Below, piece after piece: positions 44,309-54,116 of a stretch of 64,000 nt of DNA (within the stretch, counting starts at the first letter, position 1; every line of letters begins with the position of its first letter). The position numbers were made by a program, and so were the translations under genes. The stretch lies in assembly GCA_947500775.1 (NCBI GenBank), contig CANMTD010000006.1, positions 62,001-126,000 on the forward strand. The letters run 5' to 3'. The DNA comes from an uncultured Paracoccaceae bacterium. Its GTDB lineage: Bacteria; Pseudomonadota; Alphaproteobacteria; Rhodobacterales; Rhodobacteraceae. The notes beneath the pieces were generated by a model. It did not search any database and was not told the DNA's origin. It saw only the letters and a program-made list of their open reading frames with translations.

Positions 44309-46774
44309 ATGCTTTGGTTTGGTACCGGGCTTCACGGGCCCGGAATGATCGCGGCCTGTCGGCCCTTTGTGATCGCTGGCTTTCTTGCGGTTTCGCCTGC
44401 CTGTGCCCTTGCTCAGGTGGTCATAGATGGCAGCACCCCGACAACGGTCGAGGTGAATCAAGACGGGTCGGTCACGATCGGTATCGCGGGTTCCGAAGGT
44501 GGTATCAGCATCAACCGATACGACCAGTTCAACGTCCCCAAACCGGGCGTGAAACTGGACAACCGTATCGAAGCCGCCCGAACCATCGTCAATGAGGTGA
44601 CAGGAACGTCGCGCACCGACATCGAAGGCCCGGTCGAGGTACTGGGCCAGCGGGCCCATGTGATCGTGGCCAACCCGAACGGGATCGTCATCGACGGGGG
44701 CCGCTTTGTGAATACGGGCCGTGTGGCGCTGACAACCGGCAAAATCTCCAGGACATCCCGCCAGATTGCGCCGGGCATCTTTGGCAACGTGGTTTCCACC
44801 GTCACTGGCGGGGCGATTACCGTCAAAGGCGGCGGCCTGTCCGGCCAGATGGATGCGATAGACCTGATTGCCCATTCGATCCGTGTGGACGGCCCGATCA
44901 CCAATGACAGCAGCAACGCCAACGCCAGTGTCCGGCTGGCTGCGGGCAGCTCTACCACCGAATTCGAAAGCGCCGTCTTGCCAGGCAATACCGGGCTGAG
45001 CTGGAGCAATGTCACAGGCACCGGGGCGACCTCGGACGGGGCCGTGCTTGTGGAAATCACGCGGCCCGGCGTGCTGCGCGCCAACCGTGTCGGGATCGAG
45101 GTCAGCGACAAAGGCGCCGGGGTGCGTTTTGCCGGGGAAGGCTATGCCACGGCCCGCAATTTTGCCCTAAGCGCGGATGGCCAGATCAATCTGGCCGGTG
45201 CCAAAATCGAAACCGCAACCGGGCTGTCGGCCACGGGGGGGTCGATCAAACTTGATAACAGCACGCTTTCCGCCCTGGAAGGCGCTGTAAGCCTTGTGGC
45301 CACGGATGCGGATGGCGCTGGCCTGTCCGGGTTTGACCTTACGCTGTCGGGCAAGGAGCTGTTTTTAGGATCCGAAGCCAGCCTTGACCTTGGCACCAGC
45401 GACGGCGGCAGTACATCGCTTACCTCGACCGAAAACGATATCGTGCTTCAATCTGCGGGCGCGTTTTCAGATACCCGCAGCAGCTTTGCCGCGGCGCGCA
45501 ATCTTCTGGTCAGTTCGGGTCAGGACCTGAGCTTTTCGGAAAGCACCCTGTTTTCAACCGCGGGCTCGGTCCAGATCGATGCCACGGGCGCCTTCACCGC
45601 CACCGGCACCGTGGTCGACGCCTTTGGGCATCTTTTGATCACAGCCGATCAGGCAACCATCGCCAAGGGCAGCCGACGCAGCGCATTGCAGGCCCTGAAT
45701 GGCAGCTTCATTCTGACCACGCTGGGTGTAAGCTCGGACGGCAACCTGACCAATACCGGCGGTCTGATTCAGGGCGGGACCAAAACCGCCGATCTGAAAG
45801 ACAGCGCCGACACGCAAAGCGACGGGGCGGTCACGCTGAATGTCAAAGGCAGCGTGATCAATACCACCGCCGATGATCTGGCCGTGGTCTTCGGGATCGG
45901 CGGCGATGTGTCGATCCGCACGGGCGCCGCTATTGAAAACAACCGCGGCCGCATTCTGTCCAACGGCGATGTGCGGCTGATCGCGCAGGGCGATGTCCTG
46001 AACATGGTCGACGCCGCCGCCCGGGCGCGGGATCCCAAGGTCGTGCAATATACCCGCAAAGGCCGCCGCCAGTGGTGGACCCTCTGGATCAAGCGCAAGC
46101 GGGAATCCTATGTCTCTTACGACTACGGCAGGCTGAAAAATACCGATCAGCTGGCCGCGATTACCGCCACGGGCGGTGTCGCCATCACGGCGGGCGGCTC
46201 TTTGATCAATCAGGGCGGCGATATCAACGCCAACAACGGTGATCTGGAAATCAAGGCGCTGCATGTGGAAACCCTCGGGCTTGGCTCGGGCAAGGTGTCT
46301 GTGCGGAAGGTCTGCGTATTGGCCTGTTCCTACAGGGGTGAAGGTTCGGTGTCTTACTTTGGGGGACGGCTTAACGCCTCACAGGACGTCAGGATCGAGG
46401 CCACCAAGACATTCCACAACAAGGCAAGCTCGGTATATGCCATTGGGGACGTCGAAATCATCACCGCCAATGCCGAACTCGAAGCGGCCCTTGTGCCCGC
46501 TTTGGTGGCGCGACCCAAGGGTCTGTATAATTTCTGGGCCTCCAAAGCCGCCTGGATATACCTACGCGACCAGTTCGGGTCCATCGTGGCAGATACCGGC
46601 AATATCACCGTCACCAGTGACCGGCCCATCCGGATTACCGGCGGCACCCTCACGGCCGGGGGCAGCGTAACGCTGGAAAACGGTGCACAGGTTGTCCGCT
46701 CGCCGGACAGCCAATCGGATGCCCTGAACAACACCATCGGCTTCTTTGCAGACGTGCCGCTTGTGCGGCAGTAG
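44309..46774 (+). CDS. Filamentous haemagglutinin-type TpsA exoprotein
   Basis: An 821-residue secreted protein. A signal peptide ends near SPACALAQ (an alternative ATG at 44345 shortens it). The TPS secretion domain (residues about 30-270) carries EVNQDGSVTIGIAG, GGISINRYDQFNV and the hallmark IVANPNGIVIDGGRF. A right-handed beta-helix of short repeats follows. At 821 residues it is short for a TpsA, and there is no toxin or pretoxin module at the end, so an adhesin or small haemagglutinin role is more likely than contact inhibition. A pair of cysteines near residue 670 (VCVLAC) is unusual. tpsB follows after 3 bases. Confidence 0.87.
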   Translation: MLWFGTGLHGPGMIAACRPFVIAGFLAVSPACALAQVVIDGSTPTTVEVNQDGSVTIGIAGSEGGISINRYDQFNVPKPGVKLDNRIEAARTIVNEVTGTSRTDIEGPVEVLGQRAHVIVANPNGIVIDGGRFVNTGRVALTTGKISRTSRQIAPGIFGNVVSTVTGGAITVKGGGLSGQMDAIDLIAHSIRVDGPITNDSSNANASVRLAAGSSTTEFESAVLPGNTGLSWSNVTGTGATSDGAVLVEITRPGVLRANRVGIEVSDKGAGVRFAGEGYATARNFALSADGQINLAGAKIETATGLSATGGSIKLDNSTLSALEGAVSLVATDADGAGLSGFDLTLSGKELFLGSEASLDLGTSDGGSTSLTSTENDIVLQSAGAFSDTRSSFAAARNLLVSSGQDLSFSESTLFSTAGSVQIDATGAFTATGTVVDAFGHLLITADQATIAKGSRRSALQALNGSFILTTLGVSSDGNLTNTGGLIQGGTKTADLKDSADTQSDGAVTLNVKGSVINTTADDLAVVFGIGGDVSIRTGAAIENNRGRILSNGDVRLIAQGDVLNMVDAAARARDPKVVQYTRKGRRQWWTLWIKRKRESYVSYDYGRLKNTDQLAAITATGGVAITAGGSLINQGGDINANNGDLEIKALHVETLGLGSGKVSVRKVCVLACSYRGEGSVSYFGGRLNASQDVRIEATKTFHNKASSVYAIGDVEIITANAELEAALVPALVARPKGLYNFWASKAAWIYLRDQFGSIVADTGNITVTSDRPIRITGGTLTAGGSVTLENGAQVVRSPDSQSDALNNTIGFFADVPLVRQ

Positions 46775-46777
46775 GGC

Positions 46778-48478
46778 ATGAGGGATTTCAGGGCATATTG
46801 GCGCGGCAGCGCCATCGCCGGGCTGACCGTGATGCTTACCCTGTCGGTTCCCGCCGCCGCGCCAGTTTTCGCCCAGCAAATCCCCGACCCGATCCTTGAA
46901 GAAGAACGCCGCAGGCAACTGGAAAGCCGCACCAATGAACTTGGCACGCTGGAACGGCGGGGCGGTGCCCCCGATCCCGGCCCCGCCCAGGCCCGCGGTG
47001 GCCCCTGTTTTCAGATCAATCAGCTGACGATCGAGGGGGCCACCCTTCTTCGCCCAGAAGAGCTGTCCGCCATCACCGCCAAATATGCGCCGCGCTGTAT
47101 GCAGGGGGCGGATATTCAGGCCGTGATGCGCGAACTTGACGCCATCTACGCCGAGCGCGGCTATATCACCTCCAAGACCTATATCCCGCCGCAGAACCTT
47201 CAGGATGGCACGCTTACGCTGACCATGCTGGAAGGCAGGGTCGAAGACATCCTGCTGATCGACGGGGAAAAACAGATCGAAAGCAAGCGCGGCGAACGGC
47301 AGTTGAAAACCGCCTTTCCCGGCACCGAGGGCGCGCTGTTCCAGCTAAGGGATTTCGAACAGGGCCTGGATCAGATGAACCGTCTGGCCTCGGTCGAGGC
47401 CATTTTGAAACTGCAGCCGGGGGAACAGCCGGGCGGCTCTTATGTCATCGTCCAGCGGGCGCAAAAGGACCGCCTGCGCGGCTATGCCCGACAGGACAAT
47501 CAGGGGTCGGAAAGCACCGGACGCCACAAGCTGTCCTTCGATCTTGAGGTCGATGACCTGTTCGGGGCCAATGATGCCTGGATCTTTGGCTATTCCGGGT
47601 CCGAAAACACCAATGCGCTCAGCATCAACGGCTCTGTCCCCTATGGCTATTGGACGTTCGAGACCGATCTGGCCTATTCGGAATATCTGACGCCGCTCAA
47701 TACGCTGGCAGAGCTTTTTGGCACCTCGCACACCGCCGGCCTCAAGGCCCGCTATGTGGCACACCGGGATCAGACCTCGACAACCGAGTTGAATTTTGGC
47801 CTGCGGGTGCGCAGAAGCAACCGCTTCATCAACGATGTGCGCCTGACGCCGCAAAATCTCAGCACACTCAGCTTCGGGATCAAACATCTGCGGCTTAGCG
47901 AAACGGCGCGCAATTCCTATGATGCGACCCTGTCGTGGGGAACGAATCTGCTTGGCGCCGACAAAGATGCCCCCGGCATCGGCCCGAACATTCCCCGCGC
48001 CCAGTTCTTCAAGATCGATGCCGGGTGGCAGCGTCAGGGCGGGCTGGGCAAAGCCGGAACGCTGGTCACCGATCTGCGCGCCCAATGGACGCCGCACACG
48101 CTTTACGGGGTCGAACAGCTATCGCTTGGGTCCTATTCCACGGTGCGCGGCTATGAAGCGTCGGTGGCCAGTGGCGACATGGGGATCTACATGCGCAACG
48201 ACCTTTATCTGACACCCGATATCTGGAAATTCCTTCCCGAAAAAAGCGCGGCGAAACTGGCCCAAAAGACCCAGACGCATCTTTTCCTAGATGCCGGCCT
48301 CACCCGTGACCGCGCCCGCCATGTCACCGAAAAAGCCGCAGGCTTTGGGGTTGGGCTGTCCTATTACCACAAACGCTTGACCCTTTCGGGCGTAATCGGC
48401 ATGCCCCTGGTCGAGGGCGATAAGTTCAGCGTCGGCGATCCGGTGGTACAGGTCAGGATGGATGTGAAGACGTGGTGA
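46778..48478 (+). CDS. TpsB/ShlB-family outer-membrane transporter
   Basis: A 566-residue protein with signal peptide (ending APVFAQQ). A POTRA_2 domain covers about 75-150 (CFQINQLTIEGATLL and YITSKTYIPPQNLQDGTLTL), a second POTRA follows, and a C-terminal 16-strand barrel of the haemolysin-activator type has blocks VRGYEASVASGDMG, GVGLSYYHKRLTLSG and a terminal VQVRMDVKTW. It secretes the TpsA encoded just before. It may also serve the CdiA-like gene at the window end, for which no transporter is visible. Confidence 0.9.
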   Translation: MRDFRAYWRGSAIAGLTVMLTLSVPAAAPVFAQQIPDPILEEERRRQLESRTNELGTLERRGGAPDPGPAQARGGPCFQINQLTIEGATLLRPEELSAITAKYAPRCMQGADIQAVMRELDAIYAERGYITSKTYIPPQNLQDGTLTLTMLEGRVEDILLIDGEKQIESKRGERQLKTAFPGTEGALFQLRDFEQGLDQMNRLASVEAILKLQPGEQPGGSYVIVQRAQKDRLRGYARQDNQGSESTGRHKLSFDLEVDDLFGANDAWIFGYSGSENTNALSINGSVPYGYWTFETDLAYSEYLTPLNTLAELFGTSHTAGLKARYVAHRDQTSTTELNFGLRVRRSNRFINDVRLTPQNLSTLSFGIKHLRLSETARNSYDATLSWGTNLLGADKDAPGIGPNIPRAQFFKIDAGWQRQGGLGKAGTLVTDLRAQWTPHTLYGVEQLSLGSYSTVRGYEASVASGDMGIYMRNDLYLTPDIWKFLPEKSAAKLAQKTQTHLFLDAGLTRDRARHVTEKAAGFGVGLSYYHKRLTLSGVIGMPLVEGDKFSVGDPVVQVRMDVKTW

Positions 48479-48486
48479 GAAGGCTT

Positions 48487-48566
48487 TAGGTACCAGCCTC
48501 TTTTGGTTCGACCTCAGGCCGCAAGAACTGAAACTCGCAGGTGTCTGGGGAACCAGGGGCTATTCC
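48487..48566 (+). mobile_element. Relic of an IS3-family right end
   Basis: Plus-strand sequence at 48526-48562 matches the transposase C-terminus and right end of the IS at 59 kb (about 31 of 37 bases at 59832-59868). It translates ELKLAGVWGTRG, compared with LKLKQAGVSETRGT. Only the last about 25 codons remain. It lies between tpsB and the catabolic island. Confidence 0.6.
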
Positions 48567-48616
48567 CGCCCTTCTGCTTCGCGCCATAAGACGCGATATT
48601 ATCAACTGCCCCCGAA

Positions 48617-48647
48617 AAGCTGGAAAGCTTAGCAAAAATTCCAGCTT
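48617..48647 (-). terminator. Hairpin after the BKACE-Liv operon
   Basis: AAGCTGGAA and TTCCAGCTT form a 9-bp stem with a 13-base loop, followed on the minus strand by TTTTC. This fits an intrinsic terminator for the minus-strand BKACE operon, 33 bases after its stop. Confidence 0.55.
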
Positions 48648-48679
48648 CAAACGGTCCAGCTAAGATAAAAATAGTGCAG

Positions 48680-49513
48680 TCAGACTCGGGATAGCTTCAA
48701 CATTTCTTTAACCTCTGCGGGGGAGGCAACCGGGCGTTCAAAGCGCTCGCACAGATCAACGACCCGGCGGACCAGTGCGGCGTTTGACGGGGCCAGAGTC
48801 CGACGATCAAGGCGCACATTGTCCTCCAAACCGGTGCGCGCGTGCCCTCCGGCGGCGACACTCCATTCGTTAACCGCGATTTGGGTCGCTCCGATCCCTG
48901 CGGCACACCATTCGGCATCGGGTGCAAGCCGGCGCACGGTCTTGATATAGTAGTCGAACACGTCGCGATCAGCTGGCATGGCGTTTTTCACACCCATGAC
49001 GAATTGCACGTAAAGCGGTCCATCTATGCGCCCGTCGCGCGCCATAGCTGCCGCCTGATGGATATGGCTTAGATCGAAAGCTTCGATTTCAGGTTTGATC
49101 TTGTAACGTCGCATCTCGTCTGCCAGCCAATCGACGAGGTCGGGTGGGTTTTGATAAACTCGTGTCGGAAAGTTGTTCGAGCCGACAGAAAGCGAGGCCA
49201 TGTCCGGGCGGAGGGAGAGCATCCCGCCGCGCTCTTGCCCGGCACCCGAGCGACCGCCGGTTGAGAATTGTACGATCATGCCGGGGCAGTGCTTGCGAAT
49301 GCCTTCGAGCAACCGGGCAAATTTATCCGGGTCCGAGGACGGCGTCTGATCGGCGTTGCGCACATGGGCGTGGCAAATGCTGGCACCCGCTTCAAAGGCT
49401 TCCTGCGTACTTTCGATCTGCTCGGAAACTGTGATCGGCACGGCAGGATTATTGGCCTTGGTGGGCAGTGAACCGGTAATGGCGACACAGATGATGCAAG
49501 GTTTGCCGGTCAT
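48680..49513 (-). CDS. BKACE-family beta-keto acid cleavage enzyme
   Basis: A 277-residue TIM-barrel enzyme with family blocks ITGSLPTKANNPAVPIT, GASICHAHVRNADQTPSSDP (two metal-binding His), VQFSTGGRSG, VGSNNFPTRVYQNPP and ARTGLEDNVRLDR. BKACE enzymes condense a beta-keto acid with acetyl-CoA and release acetoacetate plus a CoA ester. ATGA overlap joins it to livM. In a cluster with ring-cleavage enzymes the likely substrate is a beta-keto acid such as 3-oxoadipate, but the activity is not proven. Confidence 0.88.
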   Translation of the reverse strand: MTGKPCIICVAITGSLPTKANNPAVPITVSEQIESTQEAFEAGASICHAHVRNADQTPSSDPDKFARLLEGIRKHCPGMIVQFSTGGRSGAGQERGGMLSLRPDMASLSVGSNNFPTRVYQNPPDLVDWLADEMRRYKIKPEIEAFDLSHIHQAAAMARDGRIDGPLYVQFVMGVKNAMPADRDVFDYYIKTVRRLAPDAEWCAAGIGATQIAVNEWSVAAGGHARTGLEDNVRLDRRTLAPSNAALVRRVVDLCERFERPVASPAEVKEMLKLSRV

Positions 49514-50490
49514 GTTTTCGCGCGCCGCCGGGTGACTGGAAAGAGAATAATCCGCCTTCTACGGGTCATCATCCCCCAGATGCCCTTTGGGTCGATAAGC
49601 ATGACCATGACGGAAACCGCGCCGAGGATCACCATGTACCAAGCGCCCAAATCGGCTAAAAATTCGCGCAGCACAAAGAACAGGACACACCCCAATATCG
49701 GACCTTCGATGGTGCCAAGCCCGCCAATGACCACGATAAAGATGACGAGCACCGACCAGTCGTTGACCGAGAATGCCGCCTCGGGCGTGATGCGCAGCTT
49801 TTGTAGAAAGATGAGCGCGCCGATGAAGCCCGTCACACCTGCAGTCACGATGTATAGGCCGAATTTCAACGGCCACGTGCGCACGCCGACACTGACCGCA
49901 GCTTCCTCGTTATCCCGCAAAGCCGAAAGGGCCAGCCCGACCCGCGAGCGCAAGATGAGCCAAACCCCGAGGATCACGGCAATCACTAAGCCAAGCGCGA
50001 TCCAATACGTCAGGCTTTCCCGCGCTGACCTATTGGCAGCCATCGCCTTGACCATGGCTGTCGGGAGTGAAATGCCGGACCCGCCGCCCAGGGCAGGCAC
50101 CTGTGCGAAACCAAGGCGGAATACCTCAGCGATCACCCAGGTGCCGATGGCAAAGTAAGGCCCCGAAAGGCGGAAGGCGACAAGCGCGGTTGGCCAGGCA
50201 ATGAGCGCAGTTAGAAGACCAGCAAGCGGCAGGCCGAGAAGAACCGGAACGCCAGCAAACATCGCAAGCGAGAAGATGATGTAACCACCAAGGCCGACAA
50301 ATGCCTGCTGACCGACCGAGATCAGCCCAGAATAGCCCGCCAGAAGGTTCCAGAGTTGAGCAAGCGCGAGGAAGTAAAACACCTCGATCAAAAGGCGCAT
50401 TGTTCCGCGATCAGCCCAAAGCGGTCCCGCGACAAGGCCAAGAACGACAACCGCGACGAGGCCGATGCGAAAGGCATTTGTGCGAGTCAT
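49510..50490 (-). CDS. livM: Branched-chain-type ABC permease LivM
   Basis: A 326-residue permease. The start at MTRTNAFRIG (50490) is used since the preceding 52 in-frame codons overlap livH and show no match. Eight or more helices and family blocks LAQLWNLLAGYSGLISVGQQ and GLGTIEGPILGCVLFFVLRE are visible. It pairs with LivH. The family imports amino acids, amides or aromatic/organic acids. The neighbours favour an aromatic acid. Confidence 0.88.
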   Translation of the reverse strand: MTRTNAFRIGLVAVVVLGLVAGPLWADRGTMRLLIEVFYFLALAQLWNLLAGYSGLISVGQQAFVGLGGYIIFSLAMFAGVPVLLGLPLAGLLTALIAWPTALVAFRLSGPYFAIGTWVIAEVFRLGFAQVPALGGGSGISLPTAMVKAMAANRSARESLTYWIALGLVIAVILGVWLILRSRVGLALSALRDNEEAAVSVGVRTWPLKFGLYIVTAGVTGFIGALIFLQKLRITPEAAFSVNDWSVLVIFIVVIGGLGTIEGPILGCVLFFVLREFLADLGAWYMVILGAVSVMVMLIDPKGIWGMMTRRRRIILFPVTRRRAKT

Positions 50491-50492
50491 CT

Positions 50493-51359
50493 CTACCCCC
50501 TCTGCCTTGGAAACAGCCCTTGTGGGCGAAAAACTAGGATCAAAAGAAACACGAGATGGCCCGCAAGTATCTGAAAGCCCGGGTCGATCTGCGCGCCAAT
50601 GCCTTGTGCCACACCAAGGATGACTCCGCCTGCAAGCGTTCCCCACAGTGACCCCAGCCCACCGATGATCACCGCCTCAAAGGCAAAGAGCAGACGGATC
50701 GGTCCGGCGGCCGGGTCGAAATTGGTTTTGATCGCCAAAAGCACCCCGGCAATCCCGACAACCGCGCTGGCCAATGCCATCGCTACGGCAAAGAGATGGC
50801 GCCGATCCGCGCCCATGAGCCCGACGATCTCCGCGTCATCAGAGGTGGCACGTAGGAGGCGCCCGGTATTGGTATGGGCAAAGAGCCAACTCAGCGCGCC
50901 CAGAACGGCAATTGCCGTGAGGAACAAGAGAAGCGGCACGGCACCAATGGCCAAGTCGCCGCCAAGAGGCAATGCAGCAGTATCGAGCCAGCCCGCGCTG
51001 ACGCGGCGGCTGTCGGCAGAAAAGGCCTCGAGCATCAGGTTTTGAAGGATCACCGAGAAGCCGAAAGTCACGAGGATTGAGGGCAGAAGATCTCCGCCCA
51101 CCACGCGGTTCAGCACAAGCCTTTGACCAAAATACCCCGTTGCGGCCATCATCGGGACAACAAGAACCAGCGTCACCAGCGGGTGTATTGCCAGAGCATC
51201 CACCATCAGCAAAGTCGCAAAGGCGGCAACAATGATAAAATCGCCATGGGCGAGGTTCACAAACCGCATGATCCCGAACATCAGCGACAAGCCAGCCGCA
51301 AAAAGCGCATAGAGTCCGCCCAGCAGCACGCCTTGAATGATTGCGTTAATCCAAGCCAT
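50493..51359 (-). CDS. livH: Branched-chain-type ABC permease LivH
   Basis: A 288-residue permease with the LivH signature ALFAAGLSLMFGIMRFVNLA followed by HGDFIIVAAF, and the C-terminal GGLGSLWGTLAGGVILGVAQ. ATG 51359 shares a base with the livF stop. Together with LivM it forms the membrane channel of the importer. Confidence 0.9.
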   Translation of the reverse strand: MAWINAIIQGVLLGGLYALFAAGLSLMFGIMRFVNLAHGDFIIVAAFATLLMVDALAIHPLVTLVLVVPMMAATGYFGQRLVLNRVVGGDLLPSILVTFGFSVILQNLMLEAFSADSRRVSAGWLDTAALPLGGDLAIGAVPLLLFLTAIAVLGALSWLFAHTNTGRLLRATSDDAEIVGLMGADRRHLFAVAMALASAVVGIAGVLLAIKTNFDPAAGPIRLLFAFEAVIIGGLGSLWGTLAGGVILGVAQGIGAQIDPGFQILAGHLVFLLILVFRPQGLFPRQRG

Positions 51360-52072
51360 CAAGCGGCCTCCCCGTTCCGTCCGAAATAGGCGGCGGAAAT
51401 CGCCTCCCGATCCAGATCGCCGGAGCGTCCGGTAAGGCTCACATGACCCTCTTGCAGGCAATAAAGCCGGTCGGAAATTGCCCTGGCCTGCCCGATATCC
51501 TGCTCAACCAGAATCACCGCTGTGCCGTTTTCGCGGATACGCGGCAGGGCGGCATAGATGTCGCGCACAATCACCGGGGCAAGGCCAAGGCTCACCTCAT
51601 CCAACAACAACACCGACGGGTTGGCCATTAAGGCGCGACCAATGGCAACCATTTGTTGCTGCCCACCAGAGAGCAGTGTCGAGGGGGTCCTGGCCTTTTC
51701 AGAGAGGATCGGAAACAGGTCTACAACAGACGCACGGGTCCAAGGGCCATCACGCCCGACATTTGCACCCAGCCTCAAGTTCTCGGCGACACTCAGCGAC
51801 GGGAACAGCCGCCGCCCCTCCGGTGACATCGCGATCCCTGCGCGTGCAAGCCGATGGGCGGGCCAACCGGCAATATTTTCTCCGTTCAGTGTGATGTCCT
51901 GCCCCGCGCTTGGCACCAACCCCGACAGAACACGTAGGAAGGTCGTCTTGCCCGCACCGTTGGCACCTACCAATGCAACGCATTCGCCAGCCGCAATCTC
52001 GAAATCAACGCCAAAGAGCGCCTGAAAGTCCCCATACCCGGCGTCGAGTCCTTTGGTTTTCAACAGACTCAT
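51359..52072 (-). CDS. livF: Branched-chain-type ABC ATPase LivF
   Basis: A 237-residue ATPase with Walker A GANGAGKTTFL, signature LLSGGQQQMVAIGRALM and Walker B VLLLDEVSLGLAP. Note Glu-Val-Ser instead of the common Glu-Pro-Ser after the Walker B glutamate. It overlaps livG by four bases. Confidence 0.9.
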   Translation of the reverse strand: MSLLKTKGLDAGYGDFQALFGVDFEIAAGECVALVGANGAGKTTFLRVLSGLVPSAGQDITLNGENIAGWPAHRLARAGIAMSPEGRRLFPSLSVAENLRLGANVGRDGPWTRASVVDLFPILSEKARTPSTLLSGGQQQMVAIGRALMANPSVLLLDEVSLGLAPVIVRDIYAALPRIRENGTAVILVEQDIGQARAISDRLYCLQEGHVSLTGRSGDLDREAISAAYFGRNGEAA

Positions 52073-52797
52073 GCCTCAATCCCCAAGTAAATCTCCTGTA
52101 CCTCACGCGAGGTAAATGTCACCTGCGGTTCACCTTCTGCCAGCAACGCGCCGAAATTGATTACTGCCAGCCGGTCAACAACTGCCAGAAGCGCGTGAAC
52201 CACATGTTCGATCCAGATGATCGAAGTGCCCGCGTCTTTGATCTCTCGGATGGTGGCGACAAGGCTTTCGCATTCCATGTCGGTCAACCCGCCTGCAATC
52301 TCATCAAGCAACAGTACCGTCGGAGAGGTGGCCAACGCCCGCGCCATCTCCAATCGTTTGCGCTCCAAAAGTCGCAGGCTGCTGGCCGGACTGTCGGCAA
52401 ACGCCCCGAGGCCCAGCCGATCAAGAATTTCGCAGCACCCCTGCATCGGGTCGCGATCCCCGCCACCAAACTCCGCCGCGACCAGAAGATTTTCCAGCAC
52501 CGTCAAACCGCCAAATGGTTTGGGAATCTGATAGGTGCGCCCGACCCCACGGCGACACCGCTCGGCGGCCGAAAGGCGCGTGACATCCACCCCATCAAGC
52601 TCAATTCGGCCAGCATCCACCGGGAAGGTCCCGGCAATGAGGTTGAACAGGGTCGATTTTCCCGCACCATTGGGACCGATGATGCCCAAAGCCTCGCCGC
52701 GTCCCAGTGACAGGCTCACGTCATCGGTCGCCTTCAGGGCGCCAAAGCTCTTGGACAGGCTCGTGGCCGTAAGGATGGCATTTGTTTTTTTGGTCAT
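52069..52797 (-). CDS. livG: Branched-chain-type ABC ATPase LivG
   Basis: A 242-residue ATPase with Walker A GPNGAGKSTLFNLIAG, Q-loop region VGRTYQIPKPFGGLTVLENL and Walker B VLLLDEIAGGL. The ABC signature is changed: the segment before Walker B reads LRLLERKRLEMARALA with no LSGGQ. LivG proteins often have a variant here (LPYGxQRRLEIARAL). The start at 52797 is the first ATG outside the binding-protein 3' region. Confidence 0.88.
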   Translation of the reverse strand: MTKKTNAILTATSLSKSFGALKATDDVSLSLGRGEALGIIGPNGAGKSTLFNLIAGTFPVDAGRIELDGVDVTRLSAAERCRRGVGRTYQIPKPFGGLTVLENLLVAAEFGGGDRDPMQGCCEILDRLGLGAFADSPASSLRLLERKRLEMARALATSPTVLLLDEIAGGLTDMECESLVATIREIKDAGTSIIWIEHVVHALLAVVDRLAVINFGALLAEGEPQVTFTSREVQEIYLGIEA

Positions 52798-52841
52798 GGT
52801 TTGGAGGGCGTCCGAAACCGCGCCGGACGCCCGACCCCGCA

Positions 52842-54116
52842 TCAAAAGTTGATCAGGCGAACGTCGCCAGTCTTGGCGATATCCGGATGATCTGAGTTTT
52901 CGACAATATCGATAATCGGCTTGCCATTTTCGAGCCGCCACTGCCCGCCAACCAGCGGCGTCTTGCAAACATTTGGCACAGGGCCGGTTTGGAAGTTGAT
53001 CGGGCCAACGATGGAGTTGTAGTTCGTTGCCGAAATCGCATCACGGATTGACGCGGGATCGCTCGGATCCTCGGTGCGTTTGAGTGCGTCGATGGCGACC
53101 TCGAAAAGCGAATGCTTGAACCCGAGCGGCATGGTCCAGGGATTGCCCGTGGCTGCCTCGTATGCTGCTGCCAGTTCGGCCGAGCTTTGCCCGGTAAAGC
53201 CTGACGAGAACGGGTGACTGGGCGACCACCACACCTCGGTGGATAGCCCTGCCCCCCGCTCCGCCAGGGAGGAAATCACCTGCGGAAATTCCAACGCTTT
53301 CCCGAAGGTCACAACTTTGGGATGGAAATCCTGCTGAGCAGCCTGCAACCAAAAGGTTGCGAAATCAGGCGGCGGGACAACGCCGGTCACAATCTCAACA
53401 CCTGCGGCCTTGAAAGCAGAAATCTGGGCGCTGAAGTCATCCGACATGACCTGATAGCGACCCGGATCGACAAGCTCGTAGCCCTGCGCCGCCAGCATCG
53501 GCGGGAACCCAAGCTCTGCATGGCCCCAGCCGTTGCCATCGGGGTCATTCGGCCAAAGCGCACCGACGACTTTGTTGGTGTCGGCTTGGCTCCAGATGCC
53601 AGTGTAGGCAGAGATCACATCCTCCAGACCCCAGAAGAAGTGATGCGTCCATTCAAAACCCGTCGCGGGATCGCCTTGACGACCAAAGAAATGCGGCTGC
53701 CATGGAGTGTCATTGGTGATGCAAGGCACCTCGTTCAGTTCGGCCTGATCCGCCACCGGGTTGGTGGTGTCGGGCGTCGACGTTGCGAGGATCAGATCAA
53801 CCTCATCATCAAGGATCAGCTCTTGAGCCACGGTTGCGGCGCGGTTGGATGAGGATTGGCTGTCCTTGACGATGATCTCGGCATCAAACTTGTCACCACC
53901 GATATCGAGCCCGCCTGCGAGAGCCTCGCGAAACTGGCCCAGCACGAAGTTATCAGACTCAGCGAAGACGGCAATCGGGCCGGTCTGCGGCGTTACAAAG
54001 CCGATCTTAATGGTTTTACCTGCCGCTAGCGCCGGAGCAGGTAGAACTGATGCGCCCGCCAAAGCCAGTGCGCCGCGGCCAAAATCCCGTCGCGTGGGCT
54101 TAATGTTCTTTTTCAA
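52842..54116 (-). CDS. Periplasmic Leu/Ile/Val-type substrate-binding protein
   Basis: A 424-residue class-I binding protein with a twin-arginine leader (TRRDFGRGALALAGASVL) and Periplasmic_BP_6 blocks: TIKIGFVTPQTGPIAVFAES, EIIVKDSQSSSNRAATVAQE and GALWPNDPDGNGWGH. TTG 54116 has a strong GGGAGGAG site and overlaps the hydrolase stop by 17 bases. It delivers the substrate to LivHMGF. Its long lobe and Tat leader are like those of aromatic-compound binding proteins, but the ligand is unknown. Confidence 0.87.
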   Translation of the reverse strand: MKKNIKPTRRDFGRGALALAGASVLPAPALAAGKTIKIGFVTPQTGPIAVFAESDNFVLGQFREALAGGLDIGGDKFDAEIIVKDSQSSSNRAATVAQELILDDEVDLILATSTPDTTNPVADQAELNEVPCITNDTPWQPHFFGRQGDPATGFEWTHHFFWGLEDVISAYTGIWSQADTNKVVGALWPNDPDGNGWGHAELGFPPMLAAQGYELVDPGRYQVMSDDFSAQISAFKAAGVEIVTGVVPPPDFATFWLQAAQQDFHPKVVTFGKALEFPQVISSLAERGAGLSTEVWWSPSHPFSSGFTGQSSAELAAAYEAATGNPWTMPLGFKHSLFEVAIDALKRTEDPSDPASIRDAISATNYNSIVGPINFQTGPVPNVCKTPLVGGQWRLENGKPIIDIVENSDHPDIAKTGDVRLINF

